A DNA stretch of 64,000 bases from JACXVD01 sp020446665 (lineage in GTDB: Bacteria; Pseudomonadota; Alphaproteobacteria; Sphingomonadales; Sphingomonadaceae), in NCBI GenBank assembly GCA_041396905.1, contig JAWKXQ010000010.1:32636-96635 (forward strand), given 5' to 3'. The position numbers and the translations under genes are program-made. Below the pieces are notes generated by a model. That model had not been told where the DNA came from and ran no database searches. It saw nothing but the letters and a program-made list of their open reading frames with translations. Positions 49,157-58,067 of this stretch are shown one piece after another. How positions within the stretch are numbered: position 1 is the first letter of the stretch; each line of letters begins with the position of its first letter.

Positions 49157-49771
49157 ATGTACCAGTCGCACCACTCCCTTCGCCTTATTACCGCTGCTTC
49201 CCTGCTGGCGCTTGGCGCCTGCTCGCAGCCCGCACCGGCGCCTCTGGTTGAAGGGAGCTGGACGCTCGACAGCACCGCGAGCGATCTGTCCTTTGTCACG
49301 GTCAAGGCCGGCAATGTCGGCGAAGCGCATGGTTTCAAGGGGCTTAGCGGTTCAGTCACGCCGGAAGGGCTGGCCACGCTCGCCGTCGATCTCGCGACGG
49401 TCGACACCGGCGTCGACATCCGGGACGAGCGCATGCGCGACGTGCTGTTTGAAGTGGGCACTCATCCGCAAGCCAAGGTTAGCGCGCAGCTCGACCCGGC
49501 GAGCCTGTCTGCACTGGCGGTCGGCGAAAGCAAGACAATGCCGGTGAAGGCAACGCTGGACCTGCACGGTACCAGCAGTGAGATCGAAACCCAGCTGGAC
49601 GTCGTGCGCACCGGTGCTGACACTGTGCTCGTCATCACGACTCGCCCGATCATCCTTGATGCTACTGCATTCGGTCTGGGGGAAGGCGTGGAAAAGCTGC
49701 GCAATCTGGCGCAGCTGCCCGCCATCAGCACTGCCGTGCCGGTGACTTTCAGGCTTACCTATTCGCGCTGA
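49157..49771 (+). CDS. YceI-family lipoprotein
   Basis: 204 aa. Lipoprotein signal with lipobox LALGAC near residue 22. The body follows the YceI lipocalin-like pattern: WTLDSTASDLSFVTVKAGNV, DLATVDTGVDIRDERMRDVL, then VKATLDLHGTSSEIE. YceI proteins bind isoprenoid-like lipids in the periplasm; the ligand here is unknown. Ribosome site AAGGAGAAAG precedes the ATG. Neighbours on either side run in other operons. Confidence 0.88.
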   Translation: MYQSHHSLRLITAASLLALGACSQPAPAPLVEGSWTLDSTASDLSFVTVKAGNVGEAHGFKGLSGSVTPEGLATLAVDLATVDTGVDIRDERMRDVLFEVGTHPQAKVSAQLDPASLSALAVGESKTMPVKATLDLHGTSSEIETQLDVVRTGADTVLVITTRPIILDATAFGLGEGVEKLRNLAQLPAISTAVPVTFRLTYSR

Positions 49772-49902
49772 TGCTGCCAGCCTTGCCATGGGCGCGTGCG
49801 GGATACGCCTTGTGCAGGTCAAACTGTTTTAGGGCCGGGTGATCCGGGGGTAGGCGTTCTCCCGGATAAACCCTCAGCCGGGCCGCGCCTAAGGGATCGG
49901 GC

Positions 49903-50670
49903 ATGAACCTTGCCCGCCTTGCCGCCCGCAGCCTGATGACTTTCGGCTTTGATCCGCGCAAACTGGCTGCGTGGCGGCATTATCCACTCTATCGCAAGCA
50001 ACGGGCAGAATGGCGGCGGCAGGGCGGGCGGATCGACCGGACGTTCCGAATCCTGTCAGATTATGCCGACAGCGCAGGCTCTGCGCGCGGGCATTATTTC
50101 CACCAGGACCTGCTGGTCGCGCGGCTGGTGCATGAGGATGCACCCAAGCGTCATCTCGATATTGGTTCGCGGGTGGATGGCTTTGTCGCGCATCTGGCCG
50201 CATTCCGTCCGGTGGAAGTGGTTGATGTCCGCCCGCTGCCGCCATCGCCGCACCCCAATATCACCTTCCTGCAAGCCGATCTGATGCAGCCGCAAGCGCT
50301 GGGGCAGGCGGACTCAGTGTCCTGCCTGCATGCAATCGAGCATTTCGGTTTGGGCCGCTATACCGATCCGGTCGATGTCGAGGGACATCTCAAGGGAATT
50401 GCCAATCTCGTGGAACTGGTCGCACCCGGCGGGCGGCTCTATCTCTCGGTTCCCATCGGACGCGGGGATGAAGTGCATTTCAACGCTCACCGCGTCTTCG
50501 ACCCGCGCACGATCCCTGCGCTGGACTGCGTCAGGTCAGTGATGGAACTGGAGCGGTTCGATCATGTGGACGATGCCGGGATGCTCCATTCGGGGGCGCA
50601 TCCCGGCGAGGTGGCCGGATCATTCGACTATGGCTGCGGGATCTATACTTTCCGCAAGTGCCGCAACTGA
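49903..50670 (+). CDS. DUF268 domain protein, methyltransferase-like
   Basis: 255 aa. HLDIGSRVDGFVAHLAAFRP, VEVVDVRPLPPS and DSVSCLHAIEHFGLGRYTDP then GGRLYLSVPIGRGDEVHFNA reproduce the DUF268 pattern, which resembles the SAM-binding half of class I methyltransferases. Such proteins are often found in polysaccharide gene clusters. Here the neighbours do not indicate a pathway. The 131 nt before it contain no other gene. Confidence 0.8.
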   Translation: MNLARLAARSLMTFGFDPRKLAAWRHYPLYRKQRAEWRRQGGRIDRTFRILSDYADSAGSARGHYFHQDLLVARLVHEDAPKRHLDIGSRVDGFVAHLAAFRPVEVVDVRPLPPSPHPNITFLQADLMQPQALGQADSVSCLHAIEHFGLGRYTDPVDVEGHLKGIANLVELVAPGGRLYLSVPIGRGDEVHFNAHRVFDPRTIPALDCVRSVMELERFDHVDDAGMLHSGAHPGEVAGSFDYGCGIYTFRKCRN

Positions 50671-50674
50671 CAAC

Positions 50675-51118
50675 TCAGCCCTCGTCCTTGTCGACCTTGC
50701 GATAGGGCACGAAGTCTTCAAGGAAGATCACGCCCGAAAAGAAGTGTCCGGTGCGCGACTGGGTGGTGATATTGTCCAGCTTGCACAGCCGGGACGCGTC
50801 GCCATACTTGCGGATCACCATATAGTCATCGTCATCCAATGAGTCGGGATGTTTGGTCCGATTGACCCACACGGTCTTGCCCGACCGGTAAACGATGGCG
50901 GTCTTGTCGATAATTTGCAGATTACCGTTGCCAAGCGTGTTGATACAACGCTCCGGCTCGCCCGCCTCGCGCCCTTCGAGCATTTTTGCGAGCCGTTTCT
51001 CACCCTTGGTCATTGTGGGTGTATCGCCTTCTTCATGGTTGTCCGCTGCAGCCGGACTGGCGGCGAGGAGCCCGCACGCCATTGCGCCAAGAGCGCAGGT
51101 CTTGATGAGATGTTTCAT
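50675..51118 (-). CDS. Small secreted protein, paralogue of the next gene
   Basis: 147 aa with a signal peptide (MKHLIKTCALGAMACGLLAA, cleavage after ASPAAA). The mature part shares a pattern with the protein at 51115-51540: LEGREAGEPERC, then a hydrophobic block TAIVYRSGKTVWVN and a second Cys in SRLCKLDN. Two conserved cysteines probably form a disulphide. Family not recognised by name. Overlaps the paralogue by 4 nt, so the pair is one operon. Confidence 0.75.
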   Translation of the reverse strand: MKHLIKTCALGAMACGLLAASPAAADNHEEGDTPTMTKGEKRLAKMLEGREAGEPERCINTLGNGNLQIIDKTAIVYRSGKTVWVNRTKHPDSLDDDDYMVIRKYGDASRLCKLDNITTQSRTGHFFSGVIFLEDFVPYRKVDKDEG

Positions 51119-51540
51119 TGTGCTTCTCCTTTTACAGCTTCTGGCTTGGCGATACGCGTAAAGGGGATGAACTTGTCGAGCCGGATGCCGTTGCTGGCCG
51201 TGTCATAATCGCATAGGCGACGGCTGTTGCTCTTGATCCGGATCGCCTTGCCCCGATCAATAAATTCGGGATCTTCAGTGTTGTTGACGTAAATCGTCTT
51301 GCCACTGCCAAACACCAGCGCGGTGCGATGCAGGACCTGCAGGCGGTGGCCCACGGATGGCAGGAAAAGGCAATCTAGCGGTTCCCCAGCCTCGCGATCT
51401 TCCAGCAAGCGATCCAGCTGAGCCGCCGCCTTTTCCTGGAGCGTGCGGGCCATCACCACTTGCGGCGCTATGGCCAGACCCGATGCTGCAACGGCAAGCG
51501 TTGCGGCGGACAGGGCGAATCTGCGGCCAGTTAATCTCAT
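51115..51540 (-). CDS. Small secreted protein, paralogue of the previous gene
   Basis: 141 aa with a signal peptide (ALSAATLAVAASGLAIAPQV then VMA). The mature part has LLEDREAGEPLDC, TALVFGSGKTIYVNN and RRLCDYDTAS, matching the neighbour's pattern and Cys positions. Tandem duplication is the simplest explanation. Periplasmic or extracellular location is inferred from the signal peptide; function unknown. Confidence 0.75.
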   Translation of the reverse strand: MRLTGRRFALSAATLAVAASGLAIAPQVVMARTLQEKAAAQLDRLLEDREAGEPLDCLFLPSVGHRLQVLHRTALVFGSGKTIYVNNTEDPEFIDRGKAIRIKSNSRRLCDYDTASNGIRLDKFIPFTRIAKPEAVKGEAQ

Positions 51541-51597
51541 TCTGTTGATGCTAAGCGTATATTCCTGAACTCGTGCTGACTCGTCAGCCGACCATTA

Positions 51598-52395
51598 TCA
51601 GGCGGTTCCGCCGACAGTCAGACCGTCAACCAGCAATGTCGGCTGGCCAACGCCGGCAGGCACGGTCTGGCCGCCCTTGCCGCAAGTGCCGATGCCTTCA
51701 TCCAGTTCGAGATCATTACCGATACCAGTGACCCGCGTCAGCACGGTCGGGCCATCCCCGATCAGCGTCGCCCCCTTGATGGGCGCGCCCAGTTTGCCGT
51801 CTTCGACGAGATAGGCTTCGGTGCAGGAGAACACGAATTTGCCGGATACGATATCCACCTGCCCGCCGCCGAAGCTCTTGGCGAAAATGCCCTTCTTCAC
51901 GCGGCTGAGCAGTTCCGCCGGATCATCCTGACCGGCCTTCATGAATGTATTGGTCATGCGCGGCATGGGCGCATGCTCATAGCTTTCGCGGCGGCCATTG
52001 CCGGTTGGCTCCACCCCCATCAGCCGGGCATTGAGCCGGTCCTGCATATAGCCTTTGAGGATGCCGTCCTCGATCAGCACCGTCTCCCCGGTAGGCGTGC
52101 CTTCATCGTCAATGGTCAGGGAACCCCGGCGATCCGGCAAGCTGCCATCGTCCACCACGGTAACCCCTGGCGCAGCCACGCGCTCGCCGATGCGGCCGGA
52201 AAAGGCGCTGGTGCCCTTGCGGTTGAAATCACCTTCCAGCCCATGGCCAATCGCTTCATGCAGCAGCACGCCGGGCCAGCCGGGGCCAAGCAGAACAGTC
52301 ATTTCGCCCGCCGGGGCATCGACGCTTTCCAGATTAACCAGCGCCGCCTGCTGCACGGCTTCGTCCACCGCGCGGTTCCAGCCTTCCTCGCTCAT
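51598..52395 (-). CDS. tldD: TldD metalloprotease, C-terminal part (gene split by frameshift)
   Basis: 265 aa, corresponding to the catalytic half of TldD: the zinc motif HEAIGHGLEGD near residue 48 and the C-terminal CGKGGQTVPAGVGQPTLLVD. TldD with TldE/PmbA degrades peptides and matures some ribosomal peptides. The ORF begins at an ATG overlapping the stop of the N-terminal part (TGATG). Normal TldD would read continuously across this point (GGRYSA then LMSEEGW). The local sequence shows the imperfect tandem GCGATGCGCT, as if 5 nt were inserted. Either a true recent mutation or a base-call error; no tldE is in the window. Confidence 0.85.
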   Translation of the reverse strand: MSEEGWNRAVDEAVQQAALVNLESVDAPAGEMTVLLGPGWPGVLLHEAIGHGLEGDFNRKGTSAFSGRIGERVAAPGVTVVDDGSLPDRRGSLTIDDEGTPTGETVLIEDGILKGYMQDRLNARLMGVEPTGNGRRESYEHAPMPRMTNTFMKAGQDDPAELLSRVKKGIFAKSFGGGQVDIVSGKFVFSCTEAYLVEDGKLGAPIKGATLIGDGPTVLTRVTGIGNDLELDEGIGTCGKGGQTVPAGVGQPTLLVDGLTVGGTA

Positions 52396-53024
52396 CAGCG
52401 CATCGCAGAATAGCGCCCGCCAAAGCCAAAGGCGCCGGTTTCGCGCCGGCCATCCTTTTCCGCGACAACGCTGACATTCAGCCGTACCAGCGGGCGGATA
52501 TCGGTGGCGACAAAGCCATCGGCGCGGACGATTTCCACCACGCTCCAGCTTGCGGCCATGCCGGCGGTGACCTGCGCGATGCGCGGATCGCGGGCGCGGG
52601 CGGCGGCATTGATGGATTCCAGCAATTTCACCTTGGCTTCAAACGGCACGGCATCCAGCGGGCTGGCATCGGTATAGAGATGCCGGTTGTTCTTGCGCGG
52701 TGGCCCGGCGGGTTTGCCGCTCGCCGGATCAAGCAATTGAAGCGTTTCCCCCGCGCGGCGGATGGAGGCGGCGCTGATTTCATTGGCATGGGCAAAGCCG
52801 GTCATCTCGCCAGACACGCCGCGCAGGCCGAACCCGCTGTCGCGCGAATAATCGGCGGTTTTCAGCCGTCCGTCGTCAAACACGAAGCTCTCGCTGGCGA
52901 CGAACTGCATATAGAGCTCGCCATCATCGCATCCGGCCAGCGTTTCGGCGGCCAGCGCCTGCGCTTCATCGGGGGTGAACTGGTTGCCGTAAATCAGCGC
53001 GCGGGGATCGGTTGGGTTCGTCAT
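52395..53024 (-). CDS. tldD: TldD metalloprotease, N-terminal part (gene split by frameshift)
   Basis: 209 aa matching the N-terminal domain of TldD, including FVASESFVFDDGRLKTADYS then RDSGFGLRGVSGEMTGFAHA. It ends in FGFGGRYSAMR followed by a stop, where intact relatives continue into the protease half. The two parts together (about 474 residues) equal a full TldD. Without the second half it cannot be catalytic. Start ATG at 53024. Confidence 0.85.
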   Translation of the reverse strand: MTNPTDPRALIYGNQFTPDEAQALAAETLAGCDDGELYMQFVASESFVFDDGRLKTADYSRDSGFGLRGVSGEMTGFAHANEISAASIRRAGETLQLLDPASGKPAGPPRKNNRHLYTDASPLDAVPFEAKVKLLESINAAARARDPRIAQVTAGMAASWSVVEIVRADGFVATDIRPLVRLNVSVVAEKDGRRETGAFGFGGRYSAMR

Positions 53025-53071
53025 AACCCGCGATATAGGACTTGTCGCGCGGCCTGCACAGGGCCGAATGC

Positions 53072-53626
53072 TCAGAGATATTCAATCAGGACGTCGAATT
53101 CACCGACATAGACGCCCACCGCCTGATTAGCGCCAACCCGCAAGCGGCCTCCCAGCGAAAAGCCGAAAAAGCCGTCCGGGCTGCCAATATAGAAAAGACG
53201 TGGATTGGTCGTCAGTTCTGTTGGTGGCGTGCTGCCAATGACTATGTCGTCCAACCGCATGGTTTCACTGCCGCCCTGCCTGCGCAGGAAATAGCGATTG
53301 GCGGAAATGCGCAAGCGCAGATACTGGCGATACCGGCCATAGCCGTAAAAGGTCGCGGCTTGCGGGTCGCCGGCAACTGCAACGACGCCGCCTGTTGTTG
53401 TGATGCTGCCATCAGGATTGAGGATGACAAACCCTTGCGTGTTGCCTGGCAGGATCAGCCCGAAATCAAGATCTTCGTCTTTCACGAGCGTGAGCGGCCG
53501 GACTACGACGATCTTTGTATTGGCATTTTCCTGCTGCGCATGGGCGCGGCCTGTTATTCCCAGCAGGCAGCCGAGAAGAATGAATGGCAGCAAAGTGTAG
53601 CGAAAAAAGATCAAGGGTACTGGCAA
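53072..53626 (-). CDS. DUF4402 secreted protein (copy 1)
   Basis: 184 aa with a signal peptide (LLPFILLGCLLGITGRAHAQ). The mature N-terminus IVVVRPLTLVKDEDLDFGLI is the DUF4402 hallmark shared with the two copies upstream. The C-terminal 14 residues begin with Gly and have Tyr next to last (GVYVGEFDVLIEYL), the arrangement of chaperone-usher pilin subunits. Most divergent of the three copies. No usher or chaperone gene is in the window. Confidence 0.82.
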   Translation of the reverse strand: MPVPLIFFRYTLLPFILLGCLLGITGRAHAQQENANTKIVVVRPLTLVKDEDLDFGLILPGNTQGFVILNPDGSITTTGGVVAVAGDPQAATFYGYGRYRQYLRLRISANRYFLRRQGGSETMRLDDIVIGSTPPTELTTNPRLFYIGSPDGFFGFSLGGRLRVGANQAVGVYVGEFDVLIEYL

Positions 53627-53698
53627 TCCGAAGCATATGGTCCGGATAACCTAAGCAAACGGGGTTAATTTGGGCCTAACGCCGTCTGTTCACCCAAT

Positions 53699-53959
53699 TT
53701 ACCTGGCTTGCGGGCTGGCGCCTTCGGAAATATCCGGCAGGGCAGACTGGTCCGCGCCATCCGCCGGGCCACCCTTCAGCACGAAGCGCCGATCACAATA
53801 GCCGCAATCGACATAGCCATGCTCGTCAATTTCCAGATAGACACGCGGGTGGCCAAGCGCGGCGGGGCGATAGGCTTCGCCGCCACGAATAGAACCCGCG
53901 CCATCGCAGCTGACGCGTGTGGTTTCGACAAGGGTTACTTCTGGCGGTGCAATGCTCAT
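53699..53959 (-). CDS. Small zinc-finger (zf-CHCC-like) protein
   Basis: 86 aa from ATG 53959 (MSIAPPEVTLVETTRVSCDG); an ATG two codons earlier is possible. Cys and His positions (VSCDG, LGHPRVYLEIDEHGYVDCGY then CDRRFVL) fit the zf-CHCC family related to NDUFS6 of respiratory complex I. It lies between DUF4402 copies 1 and 2 on the same strand but is cytoplasmic and probably functionally separate. Confidence 0.8.
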   Translation of the reverse strand: MSIAPPEVTLVETTRVSCDGAGSIRGGEAYRPAALGHPRVYLEIDEHGYVDCGYCDRRFVLKGGPADGADQSALPDISEGASPQAR

Positions 53960-54002
53960 CCCCATGCCGATAATGCGGGAAGGGCGGATTCGCAACGGGA
54001 GA

Positions 54003-54587
54003 TCAGTAGTAATTGATATCAACGTCAAACGTGCCGGTGTAGACTCCGGGGGCCTGACCTGCTGCTACATTGAGGGTTCCGCCAACACGAAAGTCAAAAG
54101 ACCCGTCCGGAGAGACAATGCGGTAATAATATCCCCGACCTAACTGAAACCAGAGCTGCAGATCGGGCGATGCATCAAGTTGCAGGTTCGTGACCGTCAT
54201 GTTTGTGCCCGGCCCTGTCAGCGTGATGCTGTTCGATGCAGGTCGCCTGACACGCACAAACCGTCCGGTGGAGCCAAGGCCAGCAAATTCTGCGGGTTTG
54301 CAGGTGCCGCTGCGGACAAGATTGCCGCTGGCGGTGCAGGTGCCACTGCCAGTCGGGTTGAGCACGACCGTACCCGCACCGTTGACGATAATCTGGCCGA
54401 AATCGAGGTCTTTAACCTTCACCAGGCTCAGTGGTTCGAGCACCACCAGCTGTGCCGGGGCCGCGGCGGATTGCGCCATGGCAGGTACTGACAGCAATGT
54501 ACTGACGAACAGGCATGCGCTCATTGCCACGGCAATGCGCATCCGGTGCCAGTTCCAGCTGGTCAGATTAGTCTTGGCCCCTTGCAT
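54003..54587 (-). CDS. DUF4402 secreted protein (copy 2)
   Basis: 194 aa. Signal peptide MSACLFVSTLLSVPAMAQ; mature start QLVVLEPLSLVKVKDLDFGQ. It has an internal Cys pair (GTCTASGNLVRSGTCKPAEF) absent from copy 1. The C-terminus GVYTGTFDVDINYY has Gly at -14 and Tyr next to last. Closely related to copy 3 by the blocks GTCKPAEFAGLGS and FDFRVGGTLNVAAGQAPG. Confidence 0.85.
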   Translation of the reverse strand: MQGAKTNLTSWNWHRMRIAVAMSACLFVSTLLSVPAMAQSAAAPAQLVVLEPLSLVKVKDLDFGQIIVNGAGTVVLNPTGSGTCTASGNLVRSGTCKPAEFAGLGSTGRFVRVRRPASNSITLTGPGTNMTVTNLQLDASPDLQLWFQLGRGYYYRIVSPDGSFDFRVGGTLNVAAGQAPGVYTGTFDVDINYY

Positions 54588-54693
54588 GGAGGCATGGCTA
54601 ACGCAGCGCCGTAAACAGTTTCAGGCGTATTTCTGGTTAACCGGAATTAGGGTTTAGCTGGGCCAAATCTATTCCGGGAATAGTTCGACCGGA

Positions 54694-55308
54694 TCAGTTG
54701 TAGCTGACGTCGATCTGGAAGGTTCCGGTATAGACACCCGGTGTCTGGCCTGATGGCACATTCAGTGTGCCGCCGACGCGGAATTCCCAATAGCCATCAG
54801 TGGACACAATTCGATAGCGCACGAAGCCGTTGCCGTTGCCGCCGGCGTTGCCATTGCCATTCCCGTTGACAACCAATTGCAGCGAAGGGCTGCCGTCAAT
54901 CACGATATTGGCGATCAGCATGTCCGTGCCCGGGCCGGTCAGCAGGATCTGCCCGCCAGCAGGCTTCTTGATCCGCATGATCTGGTTCGGGCTGCCGACG
55001 CCGACAAATTCCGCGGGCTGGCAATTGCCCGAATGGATCAGATTGGTGTTGTCTTCAACGCAGGTGGGAGTGATCGAAGGTGTCATGACCACAGCCCCGG
55101 CACCGGTTTCCAGAATATCGCCAAAATCCATGTCTTCGGTCTTGAGGATGCTCAGGGGTTTCAGCACCACGATCTGCACCGGGGTGGCGACTGACTGGGC
55201 CTGTGCGGGCGCGGGCATCAGGGGCACGCATGCCAGGCATGCGAGCAACACCGCGCAAACGCGCAGCATGTTCCGGACACTGCCGGAAACGAGATTGGCC
55301 CCTTTCAT
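54694..55308 (-). CDS. DUF4402 secreted protein (copy 3)
   Basis: 204 aa from ATG 55308; the longer open frame upstream is not supported. Signal peptide VLLACLACVPLMPAPAQAQS; mature start IVVLKPLSILKTEDMDFGDI; Cys pair around TCVEDNTNLIHSGNCQPAEF. It carries a Gly/Asn insert (NGNGNGNAGGNGNG) in the second half. C-terminus GVYTGTFQIDVSYN again shows the pilin-like Gly/Tyr pattern. First of the three on this strand. Confidence 0.85.
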   Translation of the reverse strand: MKGANLVSGSVRNMLRVCAVLLACLACVPLMPAPAQAQSVATPVQIVVLKPLSILKTEDMDFGDILETGAGAVVMTPSITPTCVEDNTNLIHSGNCQPAEFVGVGSPNQIMRIKKPAGGQILLTGPGTDMLIANIVIDGSPSLQLVVNGNGNGNAGGNGNGFVRYRIVSTDGYWEFRVGGTLNVPSGQTPGVYTGTFQIDVSYN

Positions 55309-55443
55309 GGTGCCACTATCTAAGGCTGATCTGTAAACGCCGTCTGTGCGCAACCTGGTAAACGGCGCGGCAAGGTTTGACCGCTCGTTTCCGGCAATTC
55401 CGGCCCATTGCCAGCGCGGCATCGTGGCACTAGGTGCAGATAT

Positions 55444-56388
55444 ATGACCACGCCTCCTGCCATTGCCATCAAAGATGTCGTCAAGCGTTACGCCCCGCCC
55501 AAAGGTGGTGGTGCCGATGAAGGCAAGCTGGCGCTGAAAGGTGTCTGCTTCGATGTGCCGGAAGGTGGCATCTTTGGTTTGCTCGGCCCGAATGGTGCGG
55601 GCAAATCGACCTTGATCAATATCCTTGCCGGGCTGGTGACCAAGACCAGTGGCAGTGCAGAGATATGGGGCTTCGACATTGATGCCCATCCGCGCAATGC
55701 GAAGCGGTCGATCGGGATCGTGCCGCAGGAAATCGTCTTCGATCCCTTCTTCACGCCCTATGAAGTGCTGGAAAATCAGGCTGGTTTCTATGGCATTCCC
55801 GCGGCCTTGCGGCGGAGCGAGGAATTGCTCGCTGCCGTGCGGCTGGCGGACAAGCGCAATGCCTATGCCCGCACGCTTTCAGGCGGGATGAAGCGCCGCC
55901 TGCTGGTGGCCAAGGCAATGGTCCATTCCCCGCCCATTCTGGTGCTGGACGAACCGACCGCCGGGGTCGATGTCGAACTGCGCCGCCAATTGTGGGAACT
56001 GGTGACAGAACTCAACCGCGAAGGCGTGACAGTGGTGCTGACCACGCATTATCTCGAAGAGGCCGAGGAATTGTGCGACCGCATCGCGATCATCAATCAT
56101 GGCGAGCTGATCGCGAACAAGCCGACCAAAGACCTTGTCGGCATGGCGCGCGAGAAGGTGGTGGCGGTGACTGTCACTGGTGAGATTTCCAAGGCACCCG
56201 CCCACGAATCCTTCACCCGCTGCGAGTTGACCGGCGAGCAGACCATCGAAATCACTTATGACAAGGACAAGAACACCGCCGGGCAAGTGTTGGGCATCCT
56301 GCAGGATCAGGGCTTTGTGATCGAGGATGTGACCACGCGCGAAGCCGATCTGGAGGATGTTTTCGTCCAGCTTACCGGGGCTGGCTAA
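55444..56388 (+). CDS. ABC transporter ATP-binding protein, YadG-like
   Basis: 314 aa from ATG 55444. Walker A GLLGPNGAGKSTLINI, signature LSGGMKRRLLVAKAM, Walker B PPILVLDEPTAGVD and H-loop LTTHYLEEAEELCDRIAI are intact. The pattern matches E. coli YadG-type ABC-2 exporters. No permease gene is adjacent: nadB follows, so its partner is encoded elsewhere or just outside. A 135-nt gap separates it from the divergent DUF4402 copy 3. Confidence 0.9.
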   Translation: MTTPPAIAIKDVVKRYAPPKGGGADEGKLALKGVCFDVPEGGIFGLLGPNGAGKSTLINILAGLVTKTSGSAEIWGFDIDAHPRNAKRSIGIVPQEIVFDPFFTPYEVLENQAGFYGIPAALRRSEELLAAVRLADKRNAYARTLSGGMKRRLLVAKAMVHSPPILVLDEPTAGVDVELRRQLWELVTELNREGVTVVLTTHYLEEAEELCDRIAIINHGELIANKPTKDLVGMAREKVVAVTVTGEISKAPAHESFTRCELTGEQTIEITYDKDKNTAGQVLGILQDQGFVIEDVTTREADLEDVFVQLTGAG

Positions 56389-56435
56389 AGCAGAGCTTTG
56401 TTGCCCTGCGAGCGACTTCCCGGCATGACACGCGC

Positions 56436-58022
56436 ATGACCGCGATCCAACATGACGTCCTGATTATCGGCTCCGGCGCGGCCGGGCTTACGGCGGCTCT
56501 TGCGCTGGCGGAGCACAAGCGTGTGCTGGTGCTGGCCAAGGGCGGGCTGGCGAGTGGTTCCACCGCATGGGCACAGGGCGGCATCGCGGCGGTGCTGGAT
56601 GCGGGCGACACATTCGAAAATCATGTGCGCGATACAATGGTAGCGGGTGCCAGGCTGAACGACATCGAAAGTGTCGAATTCGTCATCGAAAATGCACCGG
56701 CAGCTATCGACCGGCTGGTGGAGCTGGGTGTGCCCTTCAATACTGATGGCGAGGACCTCCACCTCACCCGCGAAGGCGGGCACAGCCATCGCCGGATCGT
56801 GCATGTCAATGATGCCACGGGCTGGGCGGTGCAGGCGGCGCTGCTCAAGGCGGCAGAGGAAAATCCCAACATCACTCTGTTGCCGGGCCGGGCCTGTGTC
56901 GATCTGATCACCGGGCAGCACGAAGCGCGCTATTCAGGGTCGGGCCGGGTCTGGGGCGCCTATGCGCTGAATGAAGAGAGTGGCGAGGTCGAGGCCCATG
57001 TCGCGCGGGCCACTGTGCTGGCGAGCGGCGGGGCGGGGCGCGTCTATCAATTCTCCACCGCGCCGCGTGGGGCCACGGGTGATGGCATTGCCATGGCCTG
57101 GCGGGCCGGGGCGCGCGTTTCCAATATGGAGATGATGCAGTTCCACCCCACCTGTCTCTATAATCTGGAGGTCAAGAATTTCCTCATCACCGAGGCGGTG
57201 CGCGGCGAAGGCGGGCATCTGCGCAATCCGGTCACCGGCCAGCGCTATATGGAGCAATATGATCCCGAGCGGATGGAACTGGCCCCGCGCGACATCGTGG
57301 CGCGGGCGAATGACGATCAGATCAAGCGCTATGGCTTGGACTATGTCCATCTCGACATCAGCCACGAAACGCCGGAATTCGTGAAAGGCCACTTCCCGAC
57401 CATCTATGACAAGCTGATGGGTCTGGGCATCGACATGACGAAAGAGCCGATCCCGGTCGTACCTGCCCAGCATTACACCTGCGGCGGGGTGCTGGTCGAT
57501 CTCGCTGCGCGCACTGATCTGCCCGGCCTGTGGGCCGCGGGCGAAGTGACCGAAAGCGGGCTGCACGGGGCCAACCGCCTTGCGTCAAACTCGCTGCTCG
57601 AATGTTTCGTGTTCGGCGAAGCGGCAGCGAAAGACATCCTCGCCAGCTGGGACACGCTGAGCGACCCGCCGCCAGTCAAACAGTGGGACGCCAGCCGGGT
57701 GACCGATTCCGACGAGGAAGTGGTCATCAAGCAGAACTGGACCGAGATTCGCCGCTTCATGTGGAACTATGTCGGCATTGTCCGCACCACCAAGCGGCTG
57801 GAACGCGCCGCGCACCGGATCGAGATGCTGGGGCGCGAGATCGAGGATTATTACGGCTCCTTCCGCGTCACCACCGACCTGATCGAACTGCGCAATCTCC
57901 ACCAATGCGCCGAACTGATCGTGAAAAGCGCCCTGGCCCGCCACGAAAGCCGCGGGTTGCACTATACGCTGGACTATCCTGAAACGGATGAAGTGGTGCG
58001 GGATACGGTGCTGGTGCCTTAG
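56436..58022 (+). CDS. nadB: L-aspartate oxidase
   Basis: 528 aa flavoprotein of NAD synthesis, oxidising L-aspartate to iminoaspartate for NadA. FAD-binding DVLIIGSGAAGLTAALALAE, substrate region REGGHSHRRIVHVNDATGWA, MMQFHPTCLY, PAQHYTCGGVLVD and the C-terminal NRLASNSLLECFVFG are typical; succinate dehydrogenase flavoprotein subunits share the fold, but the ASGSTAWAQGGIAAVL block and lack of sdh neighbours favour NadB. nadA and nadC are not in the window. Confidence 0.93.
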   Translation: MTAIQHDVLIIGSGAAGLTAALALAEHKRVLVLAKGGLASGSTAWAQGGIAAVLDAGDTFENHVRDTMVAGARLNDIESVEFVIENAPAAIDRLVELGVPFNTDGEDLHLTREGGHSHRRIVHVNDATGWAVQAALLKAAEENPNITLLPGRACVDLITGQHEARYSGSGRVWGAYALNEESGEVEAHVARATVLASGGAGRVYQFSTAPRGATGDGIAMAWRAGARVSNMEMMQFHPTCLYNLEVKNFLITEAVRGEGGHLRNPVTGQRYMEQYDPERMELAPRDIVARANDDQIKRYGLDYVHLDISHETPEFVKGHFPTIYDKLMGLGIDMTKEPIPVVPAQHYTCGGVLVDLAARTDLPGLWAAGEVTESGLHGANRLASNSLLECFVFGEAAAKDILASWDTLSDPPPVKQWDASRVTDSDEEVVIKQNWTEIRRFMWNYVGIVRTTKRLERAAHRIEMLGREIEDYYGSFRVTTDLIELRNLHQCAELIVKSALARHESRGLHYTLDYPETDEVVRDTVLVP

Positions 58023-58067
58023 GGGAGTAAGCCCGCGCGGCTTATCTCCGCGCGGTCCAGATGCCGC

